Source: Achromobacter pulmonis (lineage in GTDB: Bacteria; Pseudomonadota; Gammaproteobacteria; Burkholderiales; Burkholderiaceae_B). From it: a stretch of DNA of 64,000 nucleotides. How positions within the stretch are numbered: position 1 is the first letter of the stretch; each line of letters begins with the position of its first letter. The translations under genes and the position numbers were made by a program. A model generated the notes under the pieces. It worked only from the letters and a program-made list of their open reading frames with translations. It made no database searches and was not told the DNA's origin. Positions 33,417-41,631 of the stretch are shown piece after piece. The DNA is taken from positions 1 through 64,000 of the forward strand of contig NZ_CADIJV010000014.1 of NCBI RefSeq assembly GCF_902859765.1, given 5' to 3'.

Positions 33417-34250
33417 ATGAAGAAATGGCTGATGGTGGTGGCGGGATGGCTGCTGGTGGCGGGCGCGCAGGCGGCGCCGCCCACGCGCGTGGTGACCCTG
33501 GGCGGCACCGTGACGGAGATCGTGTACGGCCTGGGGCAGGGCGACCGGCTGGTCGGCGACGACCTGTCCAGCCTGTATCCGGAGGCCGCGACCCGCCTGC
33601 CGCGGGTCGGCTATTACCGCGCCGTGCCGGTCGAGGGCGTGCTCGCGCTCAAGCCGGATCTGGTGCTGGCCTCGGAGCAGGCCGGTCCGCCCGACGCGCT
33701 CAAGCGGTTGGGCGAGGTCGGCGTGCGGGTGGTGAGTGTGCCGGACGCGCCGTCGGTCGATTCGCTCAAGGCGCGCATCCGCGCCGTGGCCGCGGCGCTG
33801 GACGCAGCGCCGGCGGGCGAGCAGATGGTGCGGGACGTGACGCGCGCGCTGGCCAAGGCCGAGGCCATGCCGGCCACGCGCGCGCGGGCGCTGCTGCTGA
33901 TCAACCGCAGCGGCGCGCCGCAAGGCGCGGGGCGCGGCACCGCGGCGGCCGAAATCATGCATTTGGCCGGGCTGGACAACGTGCTGGACGCGCAGCAGGG
34001 CTACAAGCCGCTGTCGCCCGAGGCCATCGGCGCGCTGGCGCCCGACCTGATCATCGTCACGCGCGAATCGGTGCAGGCCAGCGGCGGGCTGGAGGGCTTC
34101 GCGCGACTGCCCGGTATCGCCGTCACGCAGGCCGCGGCCAAGCAGCGCATCATCGTGATGGACGATCTGCTGATCCTGGGCCTGGGCCCGCGCCTGCCGC
34201 AGGCGCTGGCCCAGCTCAAGCAGGAGGCCGCGCATGCCATGGCGCGTTAG
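33417..34250 (+). CDS. bhuT: Heme ABC transporter periplasmic binding protein
   Basis: This is a 277-residue class III binding protein with signal peptide MKKWLMVVAGWLLVAGAQA. Segments TRVVTLGGTVTEIVYGLGQGDRLVG, LPRVGYYRAVPVEGVLALKPDLVLAS and IVTRESVQASGGLEGFARLPG are typical of HmuT/PhuT heme binders. It would pick up heme in the periplasm and dock on BhuU. It starts 10 bases after bhuS and overlaps bhuU by 17, so expression is coupled. The cognate outer-membrane receptor gene upstream is broken. Confidence 0.93.
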   Translation: MKKWLMVVAGWLLVAGAQAAPPTRVVTLGGTVTEIVYGLGQGDRLVGDDLSSLYPEAATRLPRVGYYRAVPVEGVLALKPDLVLASEQAGPPDALKRLGEVGVRVVSVPDAPSVDSLKARIRAVAAALDAAPAGEQMVRDVTRALAKAEAMPATRARALLLINRSGAPQGAGRGTAAAEIMHLAGLDNVLDAQQGYKPLSPEAIGALAPDLIIVTRESVQASGGLEGFARLPGIAVTQAAAKQRIIVMDDLLILGLGPRLPQALAQLKQEAAHAMAR

Positions 34251-35232
34251 GACGCCGTGGGCGCTGGCGCTGCTGGCCGTGGCGCTGCTGCTGGCGATGG
34301 CGGCGGCCAGCGCCAGCGGCGCGGTGTCGATTCCGTTGCGCGACTTGCCGTCGCTGTTGTGGGGCGCGCCCGCGCCCGAACAGGCCTTGTGGCGCAACGT
34401 GCTGATCGACATCCGCCTGCCGCGCGTGCTGCTGGCGGTGGTGATGGGCGCCGGCCTGGCGATCTCGGGGGCGGCGTTGCAGGCGCTGTTCCGCAATCCG
34501 CTGGCCGAGCCGGGGCTGATCGGCATTTCCGCCGGCGCTTCGCTGGGCGCGGTCATCGCCATCGTGATGACGCAAGGCGGCTTCTGGTACACGGCGCCGG
34601 GCGCCTTCATCGGCAGCCTGGCCGCGACGCTGTCGGCCTATCTGGTCGGCCGGCGGGTGCCGGGCGTGGCGGGGCTGTTGCTGGCGGGAGTGGCGATCAC
34701 AGCCATCGCGTTCAGCCTGATCGGCCTGTTCACCTTCATGGCCAGCGATGCCCAGCTGCGCGACCTGACCTTCTGGAACATGGGCAGCCTGGCCGGCGCC
34801 AACTGGAAGCTGCTGGCGTTCCTGGGACCGTGGGTGCTGTTGCTGTCATGCTGGCTGTTGCGGCAATGGCGCGTGATGAATGCGCTGCTGCTGGGCGAGC
34901 GCGAGGCCCAGCACCTGGGCTATTCGCTCGGGCAGGCGCGGGCCCGGCTGGTGCTGGCCTGCACCTTGATCGTCGGGCCGCTGGTGGCCGCCAGCGGCAC
35001 CATCGTGTTCGTCGGCCTGGTGGTGCCGCACCTGGCGCGCATGACGCTGGGCGCCAACCACCGGCTGCTGTTGCCGGCCTGCCTGCTGGGCGGCGCGCTG
35101 GTGATGACGCTGGCGGACTGGCTGGCGCGCATCGTGGTGGTGCCTGCCGAATTACCGATCGGCCTGGTGACCGGGCTGGTGGGCGGTCCTTTCTTTCTGT
35201 GGCTGCTGGCGCGCGGCCGGAGGCATGGTTGA
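34234..35232 (+). CDS. bhuU: Heme ABC transporter permease
   Basis: This is a 332-residue permease of the FecCD family with about ten helices. Clear motifs are DIRLPRVLLAVVMGAGLAISGAALQ, NPLAEPGLIGISAGASLGA, FWNMGSLAGANW and IVFVGLVVPHLARM, the last being the coupling loop region to the ATPase. It transports heme across the inner membrane with BhuT and BhuV. The stop overlaps the bhuV start as TGATG. Confidence 0.95.
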   Translation: MPWRVRTPWALALLAVALLLAMAAASASGAVSIPLRDLPSLLWGAPAPEQALWRNVLIDIRLPRVLLAVVMGAGLAISGAALQALFRNPLAEPGLIGISAGASLGAVIAIVMTQGGFWYTAPGAFIGSLAATLSAYLVGRRVPGVAGLLLAGVAITAIAFSLIGLFTFMASDAQLRDLTFWNMGSLAGANWKLLAFLGPWVLLLSCWLLRQWRVMNALLLGEREAQHLGYSLGQARARLVLACTLIVGPLVAASGTIVFVGLVVPHLARMTLGANHRLLLPACLLGGALVMTLADWLARIVVVPAELPIGLVTGLVGGPFFLWLLARGRRHG

Positions 35233-36017
35233 TGCTGGCCGCCGAGAACCTGACGTTGGCGCGCGGCGGCAAACGCATCCTCGACCGGGTGTCGCTGGCG
35301 ATCCCGGCGGGCGAGGTGGTGGGCCTGCTGGGCAGCAATGGCGCGGGCAAGTCGACCCTGCTGGGCGCGCTGTCGGCCGAACTGGCTGCCGACAGCGGCA
35401 GCCTGACGCTGGATGGCCGCCCGCTGGGCGCGATGCGGCCGCGCGAGCAGGCGCGCAAGCGCGCGGTGCTGCCGCAGAAGCCCGGGCTGACCTTCGACCT
35501 GGGCGTGCGCGAAGTGGTGGCGATGGGCGCGTATCCGTTTCCGGAGCTGTCGCCGGATGCGGTCGACGAACTGGCGCGGCAGGCGCTGGCGTGGGCCGAT
35601 GCCGGCCACCTGGACGGGCGCCGCTATCCGCAACTGTCGGGCGGCGAACAGCAGCGGGTGCAGTTCGCGCGGGCGCTGGTGCAATGCCGCGCGGCGCGCG
35701 CAGAGGGCGAGGCCCGCTACCTGCTGCTGGACGAACCGACCGCCAGCCTCGATCCCAAGCATCAGGCCGAGTTGATGCGACGGGCGGCGCACCTGGCGCA
35801 CGAGGGCAACACGGGCGTGCTGGTGATCCTGCACGACATGAATCTGGCGGCACGCTGGTGCGACCGCCTGTTGCTGCTGGGCAGTGGCCAGGCGATCGCG
35901 CAGGGCACGCCGGCGCAGGTGCTGACGCCGGCCAACCTGTATCTGGCCTACGGCATCGAGGCGCGGGTGATGCCGCATCCGTTGCAGGCGGACCGGTTGC
36001 TGGTGCTGATGGCTTGA
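35232..36017 (+). CDS. bhuV: Heme ABC transporter ATPase
   Basis: This is a 261-residue ATPase: Walker A LLGSNGAGKST, Q-loop VLPQKPGLTF, signature LSGGEQQRVQFARAL, Walker B YLLLDEPTASLDPKH and switch VILHDMNLAARWC. The insertion RAARAEGEARYLLL before Walker B is usual for HmuV proteins. I start at MLAAENLTL, overlapping the bhuU stop. It ends the operon, and a strong terminator hairpin follows. Confidence 0.95.
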   Translation: MLAAENLTLARGGKRILDRVSLAIPAGEVVGLLGSNGAGKSTLLGALSAELAADSGSLTLDGRPLGAMRPREQARKRAVLPQKPGLTFDLGVREVVAMGAYPFPELSPDAVDELARQALAWADAGHLDGRRYPQLSGGEQQRVQFARALVQCRAARAEGEARYLLLDEPTASLDPKHQAELMRRAAHLAHEGNTGVLVILHDMNLAARWCDRLLLLGSGQAIAQGTPAQVLTPANLYLAYGIEARVMPHPLQADRLLVLMA

Positions 36018-36051
36018 TGGGCGCCAGCCCCGGTAAAATGGGGCAATCCGC

Positions 36052-36075
36052 GGCGGCCGCGGCCGCCTTTTTTTT
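36052..36075 (+). terminator. Terminator after bhuV / possible attenuator before yajQ
   Basis: GGCGGCC-GC-GGCCGCC followed by T8 is a strong intrinsic terminator. It is 35 bases past bhuV and only 23 bases before yajQ. A TAAAAT box at 36034-36039 lies upstream of it, so a yajQ transcript starting there would also carry this hairpin in its leader. Confidence 0.88.
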
Positions 36076-36098
36076 CTCTATCGACAGGACCCAGTGTC

Positions 36099-36581
36099 AT
36101 GCCTACTTTCGACGTCGTCTCCGAAGTCGACAAACACGAACTCACCAACGCCATCGACCAGGCCAACCGCGAACTCGCCACCCGTTTCGATTTCAAGGGC
36201 ACGGATGCCAAGTTCGAGCTGGAAGGCTTCGTGGTGACGCAGGTGGCGTCGAGCGCGTTCCAGCTCAAGCAGATGCTGGACATCCTGCGCGGCCGGCTGT
36301 CGGCGCGCGGCATCGATGTGCGGTGCCTGGATGTGGCGGACCCGCTGGAGAACCTGGGCGGGGCGCGGCAGAAGATCACCGTGAAGCAGGGGATCGAACA
36401 GCCGGTGGCCAAGAAGCTGATCGCGGCGATCAAGAACGCGAAGCTCAAGGTCGAGAGCCAGATCAACGGCGACAAGCTGCGCATCAGCGGCAAGAAGCGG
36501 GATGACCTGCAGACGGCGATTGCGTTGCTGAAGAAGACGGATGTGGACTTGCCGTTGCAGTTCGAGAATTTTCGCGACTGA
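36099..36581 (+). CDS. yajQ: YajQ family nucleotide-binding protein
   Basis: This is a 160-residue protein matching YajQ throughout: MPTFDVVSEVDKHELTNAID, TRFDFKGTDAKFELEG, ARQKITVKQGIEQPVAKKLI and the C-terminal LPLQFENFRD. Members bind nucleotides, and a Xanthomonas homologue binds cyclic di-GMP as an effector in virulence control. It is cytoplasmic, with two ferredoxin-like domains. It is monocistronic, with the hairpin described just upstream of the start. Confidence 0.96.
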   Translation: MPTFDVVSEVDKHELTNAIDQANRELATRFDFKGTDAKFELEGFVVTQVASSAFQLKQMLDILRGRLSARGIDVRCLDVADPLENLGGARQKITVKQGIEQPVAKKLIAAIKNAKLKVESQINGDKLRISGKKRDDLQTAIALLKKTDVDLPLQFENFRD

Positions 36582-36683
36582 CTTTTGATGCGGCGGGGGG
36601 CTTCGCAGGCCGCCCGTTGCGCGGGGGGCCGGGCGGGGCTGAGAGGCGCGCGCCGCGGCATTGCGTAACGCCATCCGGCTGAC

Positions 36684-38141
36684 TCAATACGCTGCCCACA
36701 GATGCTGGGCCGCATACGCGCGCCAGGGGCGCCAGGCTTCGGCGCGGGCCAGGAGCTGGGCCGGGGTGTATGCGCGGTTTTCGAGTTTTTCCAGGGCGCG
36801 GATCAGGCCGATGTCGGAGGCGGGGAAGGCATCGGGTTCGCGCAGTTGGCGCAGGGCGATGTACTGGGCGGTCCATTCGCCGACACCGCGGAGGGCACGC
36901 AACCGAGTGACGGCGCTGTCCAGGTTGTCGCTGGCTTCGAACCGCTGCGGGTCGGCCAGGGCCGCGGCGGCGACGGCGCTGAGCGTGGCGGCGCGGCTGC
37001 GGGGCATGCCGAGGGGGGCGAGGTCGACGGGGGCGATGGCGGCCGGTGTCGGGAACAGGTGGCTCAGGTCGCCGTCGGGCTGGTCCAGCGGCTGGCCGTG
37101 GGCGGCGACGAGTTTGCCGGCCAGCTTGATGGCCGCGCCCACCGTGATCTGCTGGCCGAGGACGGCGCGCAGGGCGAGCTCGAAGCCATCCCAGGCGCCG
37201 GGCACGCGCAGGCCGGGGCGGGCGGCGGTCAGCGCGGCCATGACGGGATCATGCGCCAACTGGGCGGCGAGCGCGGCGGGATCGCTGTCCAGGTCGAAGA
37301 CGCGCCGCAGCCGGGCGATGAGGGCGGGCAGGGCGTGCAGCCGGGGGAACCGCAAGGTGGCTTGCAGCGCGTTGCCGGCGCCGGGTTCGACCCGCACGGT
37401 GCCCTGGGCGCCGTCCAGGCCGATGGTGCGCGTGTAGCGGTTGTCCGTGACCCGTTCGATGCCGGGAATGGCGCGCACGCGCAGGAAATCCAGCATGGCG
37501 GGCCAGTCATAGGGCGGGCGGTAGCGCAGCAGCAGCCTGATTTCGCCTTGCGGGCCGGCCGAGACGTCGGGCTTGCCGGAACGGCGCAGTTCGCCCGGCG
37601 CGCGGCCGAACAGGGCCAGGAAGATCTCGTTGAAGCGGCGGATGCTGCCGAAGCCGGCGGCAAACGCGATCTCGGCCATGGGCAGCCGGGTTTCGTGGAT
37701 CAGCTGCTTGGCCAGCAGCACGCGCCGGGTTTGCGCCACCGCCACGGGCGAGGCGCCCAGGTGCTGGCGGAACTGGCGCCGCAGCTGGCGTTCGCCGACG
37801 CCCAGGCGCGCGGCCAGGGCGTCGACCCCGGCGTCGTCGAGCGCGCCGAGTTCGATCATGCCGAGGGCGCGCGCGACACTGTCGGGCAGCTCGCGGGCGC
37901 GGCCGGCGGCGGGCGCGGTTTCGGGCCGGCAGCGCAGGCAGGGGTGGAAACCCGCTTCCTGGGCGGCGGCGGCCGTGGGGTAGAAGACGACATTGCGCGA
38001 CAGCGGCGTGCGCGCCGGGCATACCGGGCGGCAGTAGATGCGCGTGGTCTTGACGGCGGTGAAGAAGCGTCCGTCGTAGCGGGCATCGCGCACGCGGATG
38101 GCGCTGTAGCAGGCGTCGTGGTCGAGGTTCATGAGGGTCAT
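36684..38141 (-). CDS. Ada-type regulator fused to AlkA-type DNA glycosylase
   Basis: This is a 485-residue bifunctional repair protein. Residues 1-85 are the Ada zinc domain with Cys37, Cys41, Cys68 and Cys71 (YCRPVCPA, HPCLRCR), which senses methylphosphotriesters. Residues 90-190 are an AraC-type HTH (LGVGERQLRRQFRQHLGASP, AFAAGFGSIRRFNEIF). Residues 200-485 are an AlkA 3-methyladenine glycosylase with a helix-hairpin-helix (LRGVGEWTAQYIALRQL) and catalytic Asp in FPASDIGL. The fusion links sensing and base excision. It diverges from ogt over a 15-bp inverted repeat, a likely operator. The start may be three codons later (MNLDHD). Confidence 0.93.
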   Translation of the reverse strand: MTLMNLDHDACYSAIRVRDARYDGRFFTAVKTTRIYCRPVCPARTPLSRNVVFYPTAAAAQEAGFHPCLRCRPETAPAAGRARELPDSVARALGMIELGALDDAGVDALAARLGVGERQLRRQFRQHLGASPVAVAQTRRVLLAKQLIHETRLPMAEIAFAAGFGSIRRFNEIFLALFGRAPGELRRSGKPDVSAGPQGEIRLLLRYRPPYDWPAMLDFLRVRAIPGIERVTDNRYTRTIGLDGAQGTVRVEPGAGNALQATLRFPRLHALPALIARLRRVFDLDSDPAALAAQLAHDPVMAALTAARPGLRVPGAWDGFELALRAVLGQQITVGAAIKLAGKLVAAHGQPLDQPDGDLSHLFPTPAAIAPVDLAPLGMPRSRAATLSAVAAAALADPQRFEASDNLDSAVTRLRALRGVGEWTAQYIALRQLREPDAFPASDIGLIRALEKLENRAYTPAQLLARAEAWRPWRAYAAQHLWAAY

Positions 38142-38168
38142 GCTAGCGCCGTCGGTCGCCCTGATCTA

Positions 38169-38217
38169 GCGGATTCCGGACATTGTTGTCACGACGACTG
38201 CCATGTCCGGAATCCGC
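38169..38217. promoter_or_regulatory. 15-bp inverted repeat between divergent alkylation-repair genes
   Basis: GCGGATTCCGGACAT (38169-38183) and its exact complement (38203-38217) are separated by 19 bases. Each arm contains TCCGGA. The element sits midway between the ada-alkA and ogt starts and is a good candidate for a shared Ada-type operator controlling both. Confidence 0.65.
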
Positions 38218-38277
38218 CAGCGAAGGTCCGCCGACGCGCCTATATTGGTCCCGTCACCGCCGCCTCCGGAGCCTGTC

Positions 38278-38829
38278 ATGCCCGTCCAGACTTTCACCCT
38301 TGAACGCATCGCCACGCCCATCGGGCAAATGCTCGTGCTGATCGATGCCGGGCAATGCCTGCGCGCCGTCGATTGGGCGGACTACGAACCCCGCATGCAT
38401 GATTTGCTGCGCCGCCAGTATGGCAAGGGCGCGGTAAAGGTGGAGGACGCCGCGCGCGCCTCGGCGGCCAGCCGCGCCTTGCAGGCGTATTTCGAGGGTG
38501 AAGTCGATGCGATCGACCGGCTGCGGGTGGCGCAGGGCGGCACCGATTTCCAGCGGCAGGTGTGGCGGGCGCTGCGCGCTATCGGGCCAGGCGACACGGT
38601 CAGCTATGGCGTGCTGGCCGGGCGTATCGGCCGCGCCTCGGCGGTACGCGCCGTGGGCCTGGCCAACGGCGCCAATCCGGTGGGAATCGTGGTGCCGTGC
38701 CACCGGGTGATCGGCGCCGATGCGTCGCTGACCGGCTACGGCGGCGGGCTGCACCGCAAGCGTTGGCTGTTGGCGCACGAGGCCCGCTGGCGCGCCGCCC
38801 GGGACCGCTCGTTGGCGGGGGCCGCCTGA
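38278..38829 (+). CDS. ogt: Methylated-DNA--protein-cysteine methyltransferase
   Basis: This is a 183-residue suicide repair protein that moves a methyl group from O6-methylguanine to its own cysteine. The active site is Cys141 in GIVVPCHRVIGA. The DNA-recognition helix region FQRQVWRALRAIGPGDTVSYG and the Arg finger segment ASAVRAVGLANGANP precede it. I start at MPVQTFTLERIATPIG, with CCGGAG upstream. It diverges from the Ada/AlkA fusion gene; together they form an adaptive response to alkylation. Confidence 0.95.
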   Translation: MPVQTFTLERIATPIGQMLVLIDAGQCLRAVDWADYEPRMHDLLRRQYGKGAVKVEDAARASAASRALQAYFEGEVDAIDRLRVAQGGTDFQRQVWRALRAIGPGDTVSYGVLAGRIGRASAVRAVGLANGANPVGIVVPCHRVIGADASLTGYGGGLHRKRWLLAHEARWRAARDRSLAGAA

Positions 38830-38887
38830 CCCGGCCGCAACGGTAAGGCGATGCCCGCGGCGCATCGGCGCGGGCGGTCAGGCGCGG

Positions 38888-39493
38888 TCAGGCGCGGATC
38901 CAGCCGCGCGCGATGGGCAGGGCCAGCAGCTTGCGGTAGATGCCCTGCAGCAAGGCCGTCAGCGGCGCGCCGACACGGTGCCATACCGGCACGGCCAGTC
39001 CGGCGGCCACGGGCGCCAGCAACAGGCCGCCGGCGATGTCCAGCGGGAAGTGCACGCCCAGATAGACGCGCGACAGGCCGACCACGGCCGCCAGCAGCAG
39101 CGTGGCGTAGCCCCAGCCGGCCCAGCGCCGGTCGAAGATCAGCGTGAACGCCAGCGTGGCGATGATGATCGTGTGGTTGCTGGGGAAAGACGAGGTCGGC
39201 TTGTGGACGAAGAAGGCATGGCCCAGCCCCAACACGAAGGGGCGCGCGTGCGGCCACAGGGCGCCGCACAGATAGCTCAGGCACAGTCCCACGCCAATGC
39301 TGGCCAGCGCCTTGAGCGCCAGGCTGCGCTGGGCAGGTCCGCCCCACAGCCACAGCGCGGCAAGCGTGGCGGGCACCAGCAGGATCAGCTTGTTGGCGAC
39401 CAGCAGCGCCAGGTGGATCTGCCACGCCGGCGTGGCCGGGGCGGCGTTGATCTGTAGAAAAAGAGACTGGTTGAAAGCTTCAAGGAAATCCAT
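38888..39493 (-). CDS. PAP2 family membrane phosphatase, undecaprenyl-diphosphatase type
   Basis: This is a 201-residue membrane protein with the three PAP2 motifs: a basic-Arg-Pro site HARPF, PSNH in TSSFPSNHTIIIATLAF, and SRVYLGVHFPLDIAGG. The order and the N-terminus MDFLEAFNQSLFLQINA match BcrC/YbjG undecaprenyl-diphosphate phosphatases, which recycle the cell-wall lipid carrier at the outer face of the inner membrane. About six helices. A 10-bp tandem repeat (GGTCAGGCGC twice) lies at its 3' end. No operon partner is evident. Confidence 0.88.
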   Translation of the reverse strand: MDFLEAFNQSLFLQINAAPATPAWQIHLALLVANKLILLVPATLAALWLWGGPAQRSLALKALASIGVGLCLSYLCGALWPHARPFVLGLGHAFFVHKPTSSFPSNHTIIIATLAFTLIFDRRWAGWGYATLLLAAVVGLSRVYLGVHFPLDIAGGLLLAPVAAGLAVPVWHRVGAPLTALLQGIYRKLLALPIARGWIRA

Positions 39494-39584
39494 GACCTGT
39501 CATCGTGGCGTAATAATTGATCAGCCGCGATGGTAATGGGGTTTCCCGTCAGTCCGCTTACAAATCGTGCCTAAAACCCGGCAT

Positions 39585-40013
39585 TTACTTCTGGATGCGT
39601 TTGCCCTGCGCATCCACCACCGCTTCGCCGTCTTCCTTGGTGAAGGCGCCCTGCTGCGGCGCCGGCAGGATGTCCAGCACCCGTTCGGACGGGCGGCACA
39701 GGCACGCGCCCAGCGGGGTGGTGACGAAGGGCCGGTTCAACAGGATCGGGTGGGCCTCGATGGCATCCAGCAGGGCGTCGTCGCTCAGCGAGGTGTCATC
39801 CAGGCCGAGTTCGGCATAGGGCGTGCCCTTTTCGCGCAGGGCATCGCGCACGGTGATGCCGGCGCGCTTGAACAGCGCCTGCAGTTCCGCGCGTGAGGGC
39901 GGCGTCTCCAGGTACAGGACGACGCTCGGCTCGATGCCGGCGTTGCGGATCATGGCGAGCGTGTTGCGCGAGGTGCCGCACTTGGGGTTGTGGTAGATGG
40001 TGACGTCGGACAT
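39585..40013 (-). CDS. arsC: Arsenate reductase, glutaredoxin-dependent
   Basis: This is a 142-residue ArsC. The active-site Cys12 lies in YHNPKCGTSRNTL, and downstream motifs HPILLNRPFVTTPLGACLCRPSE match the E. coli plasmid ArsC type, which uses glutaredoxin and glutathione. No arsB, arsR or acr3 gene is adjacent. It lies 74 bases after a PepSY protein gene on the same strand. The possible start is fixed by homology at MSDVTIYHN. A few relatives with this fold act in other redox roles, so arsenate specificity is inferred. Confidence 0.92.
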   Translation of the reverse strand: MSDVTIYHNPKCGTSRNTLAMIRNAGIEPSVVLYLETPPSRAELQALFKRAGITVRDALREKGTPYAELGLDDTSLSDDALLDAIEAHPILLNRPFVTTPLGACLCRPSERVLDILPAPQQGAFTKEDGEAVVDAQGKRIQK

Positions 40014-40087
40014 GGGCGCTTCCTTGAGGTGTTGCGGGAACAGGGAGGAGCATAGTGCATTCCCGACCAGTCCCCGCCACGCCGGCC

Positions 40088-41623
40088 TCAGGCGCGTAGC
40101 TTGCGCCCCAGCCGGCGCCAGCCGATCACCACGCCGGTCAGGCTGAGCGCCGCGCCACCCAGGCTCAGGAACACCAGCAGGATGTCCCACAGCGGCCGGC
40201 GCGCCAGCAGGCCGGTCCAGTCCCAGCTGTGCAGGAAGGCGAACAGCCAGCGGCTGGCGCGGTTGCCCCGGTCCTGCCGGCTCAGCACCTGGCCGGTGCG
40301 CGGGTCCAGGTAGATCCAGCTGGCCTGTGGGTCGTCGAACACCAGGCGCCAGGCCGGCAGCGGCTTTTCGATATGGCCCAGCATGGCGTGCTCGTCGCGG
40401 CCGTAATAGTAGAAGTCGTAGTGGTCCAGCACCTGCACGTCGGTGAGGGCGGCGCCGGGCAGCAGCCGGGCGGCGGCGGCGCGCAGGGCGGCCGGATCGA
40501 GCGTGACCGGCCGCGCGTCGGCGGCCGACAGCAGTTGCGGCGCGCCCGGGCCGCTGCGGGCCAGCACCAGATCCTGGCCGTCCACGCGTTGCCAGCGCAG
40601 TTCGCGCGGCGGCGCGAGCAGGGCGCGGATCAGCGCGGCGGGGGACGCTTGCGGCGCGTCGGCGGCGTAGGCGCCGCCGGCGTAGGCCTGTTGCGCCATC
40701 GGCGCCGCGTTGCTGCTGAATACCTTCCACGGATTCATCGACATCAATCCGCTGAAAATCCAGGTGAGGGTGATGCCGGCGAACAGCAGGCCGGCCAGGT
40801 GATGCCAGCGCATCATGTTCTCGCGGTAGGGCGAGCGGCTGCCGCTGGCGTAGGGACGCGAGAAGCGCCAGCGCAGGATGCCCACCACCGTGCCCGTCAG
40901 CGCCACGGCCACGCCAGCCAGCGACAGCCAGACCACGATGTCGTGCCACCACGGATCGAAGACGTTGCCGCGAAACGGGTACAGCCAGTGGATCCAGGCG
41001 CCGGCGTAGTTCCACAGCCGTTCGCGGCGGGTGGCGTCCAGCACCACCGCGCCGGTGGCGGACGAGACATACAGCCGCGTGTGGTCGGGGTCGTCCATGT
41101 CGATACGGTGCAGCGGCCGGTGCATGTCGAGCGCGCCGGAATGCGTATAGACGTCCTCGCCCACCTCGCCCTGGTAGTGCGCGGCGTAGCGGCCATCGAA
41201 CCAGGCCGCGGCGCTGGCGGTGGCGACCGTGGCATCGGCGCGCGGCAGCGGCATGCCGCTGGCGGCGTCCACCACTTTGGGCGCGCGGCCACGGCCCATC
41301 GGCACCAGGTAGACCGGCGCGCCGCCGCGCAGCGCGGCCAGACTCAGCCCCGCCATGTCGCCCGCGCCGGCTGCCGCCAGCGCCTGGGCCGGCGTGGCCG
41401 TGACCCGGGCCGGGTCCAGGGGCGCCAGGTGCGTCATGCGTTCCTGCGGCGTGAGCTTGGGGTAGCCCACGTACATCATCACCACGCCCGAGATGAACCA
41501 CATGGCGAAGAACAGGCACAGCACGATGCCGGCCCAACGGTGCGTCAGGTACAGCCAGCGCTTGGCGCGGGCGGACCACGGCACGGGCGCGGGCCGGCGG
41601 CGGGCGGAGGGGATCGCGTCCAT
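40088..41623 (-). CDS. PepSY-associated transmembrane protein, siderophore-linked
   Basis: This is a 511-residue inner-membrane protein with four main helices: YLTHRWAGIVLCLFFAMWFISGVVMMY, a middle pair (DIVVWLSLAGVAVALTGTVVGILRW; HHLAGLLFAGITLTWIFSGLMSM) and PLWDILLVFLSLGGAALSLTGVVIGW. Histidines in the helices (THRWAG, RWHHLAG) suggest heme or reductase-like electron transfer, as proposed for PepSY proteins such as FoxB. It begins 8 bases after the TonB siderophore receptor gene, so it likely helps iron release or uptake from the same siderophore. Confidence 0.88.
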   Translation of the reverse strand: MDAIPSARRRPAPVPWSARAKRWLYLTHRWAGIVLCLFFAMWFISGVVMMYVGYPKLTPQERMTHLAPLDPARVTATPAQALAAAGAGDMAGLSLAALRGGAPVYLVPMGRGRAPKVVDAASGMPLPRADATVATASAAAWFDGRYAAHYQGEVGEDVYTHSGALDMHRPLHRIDMDDPDHTRLYVSSATGAVVLDATRRERLWNYAGAWIHWLYPFRGNVFDPWWHDIVVWLSLAGVAVALTGTVVGILRWRFSRPYASGSRSPYRENMMRWHHLAGLLFAGITLTWIFSGLMSMNPWKVFSSNAAPMAQQAYAGGAYAADAPQASPAALIRALLAPPRELRWQRVDGQDLVLARSGPGAPQLLSAADARPVTLDPAALRAAAARLLPGAALTDVQVLDHYDFYYYGRDEHAMLGHIEKPLPAWRLVFDDPQASWIYLDPRTGQVLSRQDRGNRASRWLFAFLHSWDWTGLLARRPLWDILLVFLSLGGAALSLTGVVIGWRRLGRKLRA

Positions 41624-41631
41624 GGCGGTCC

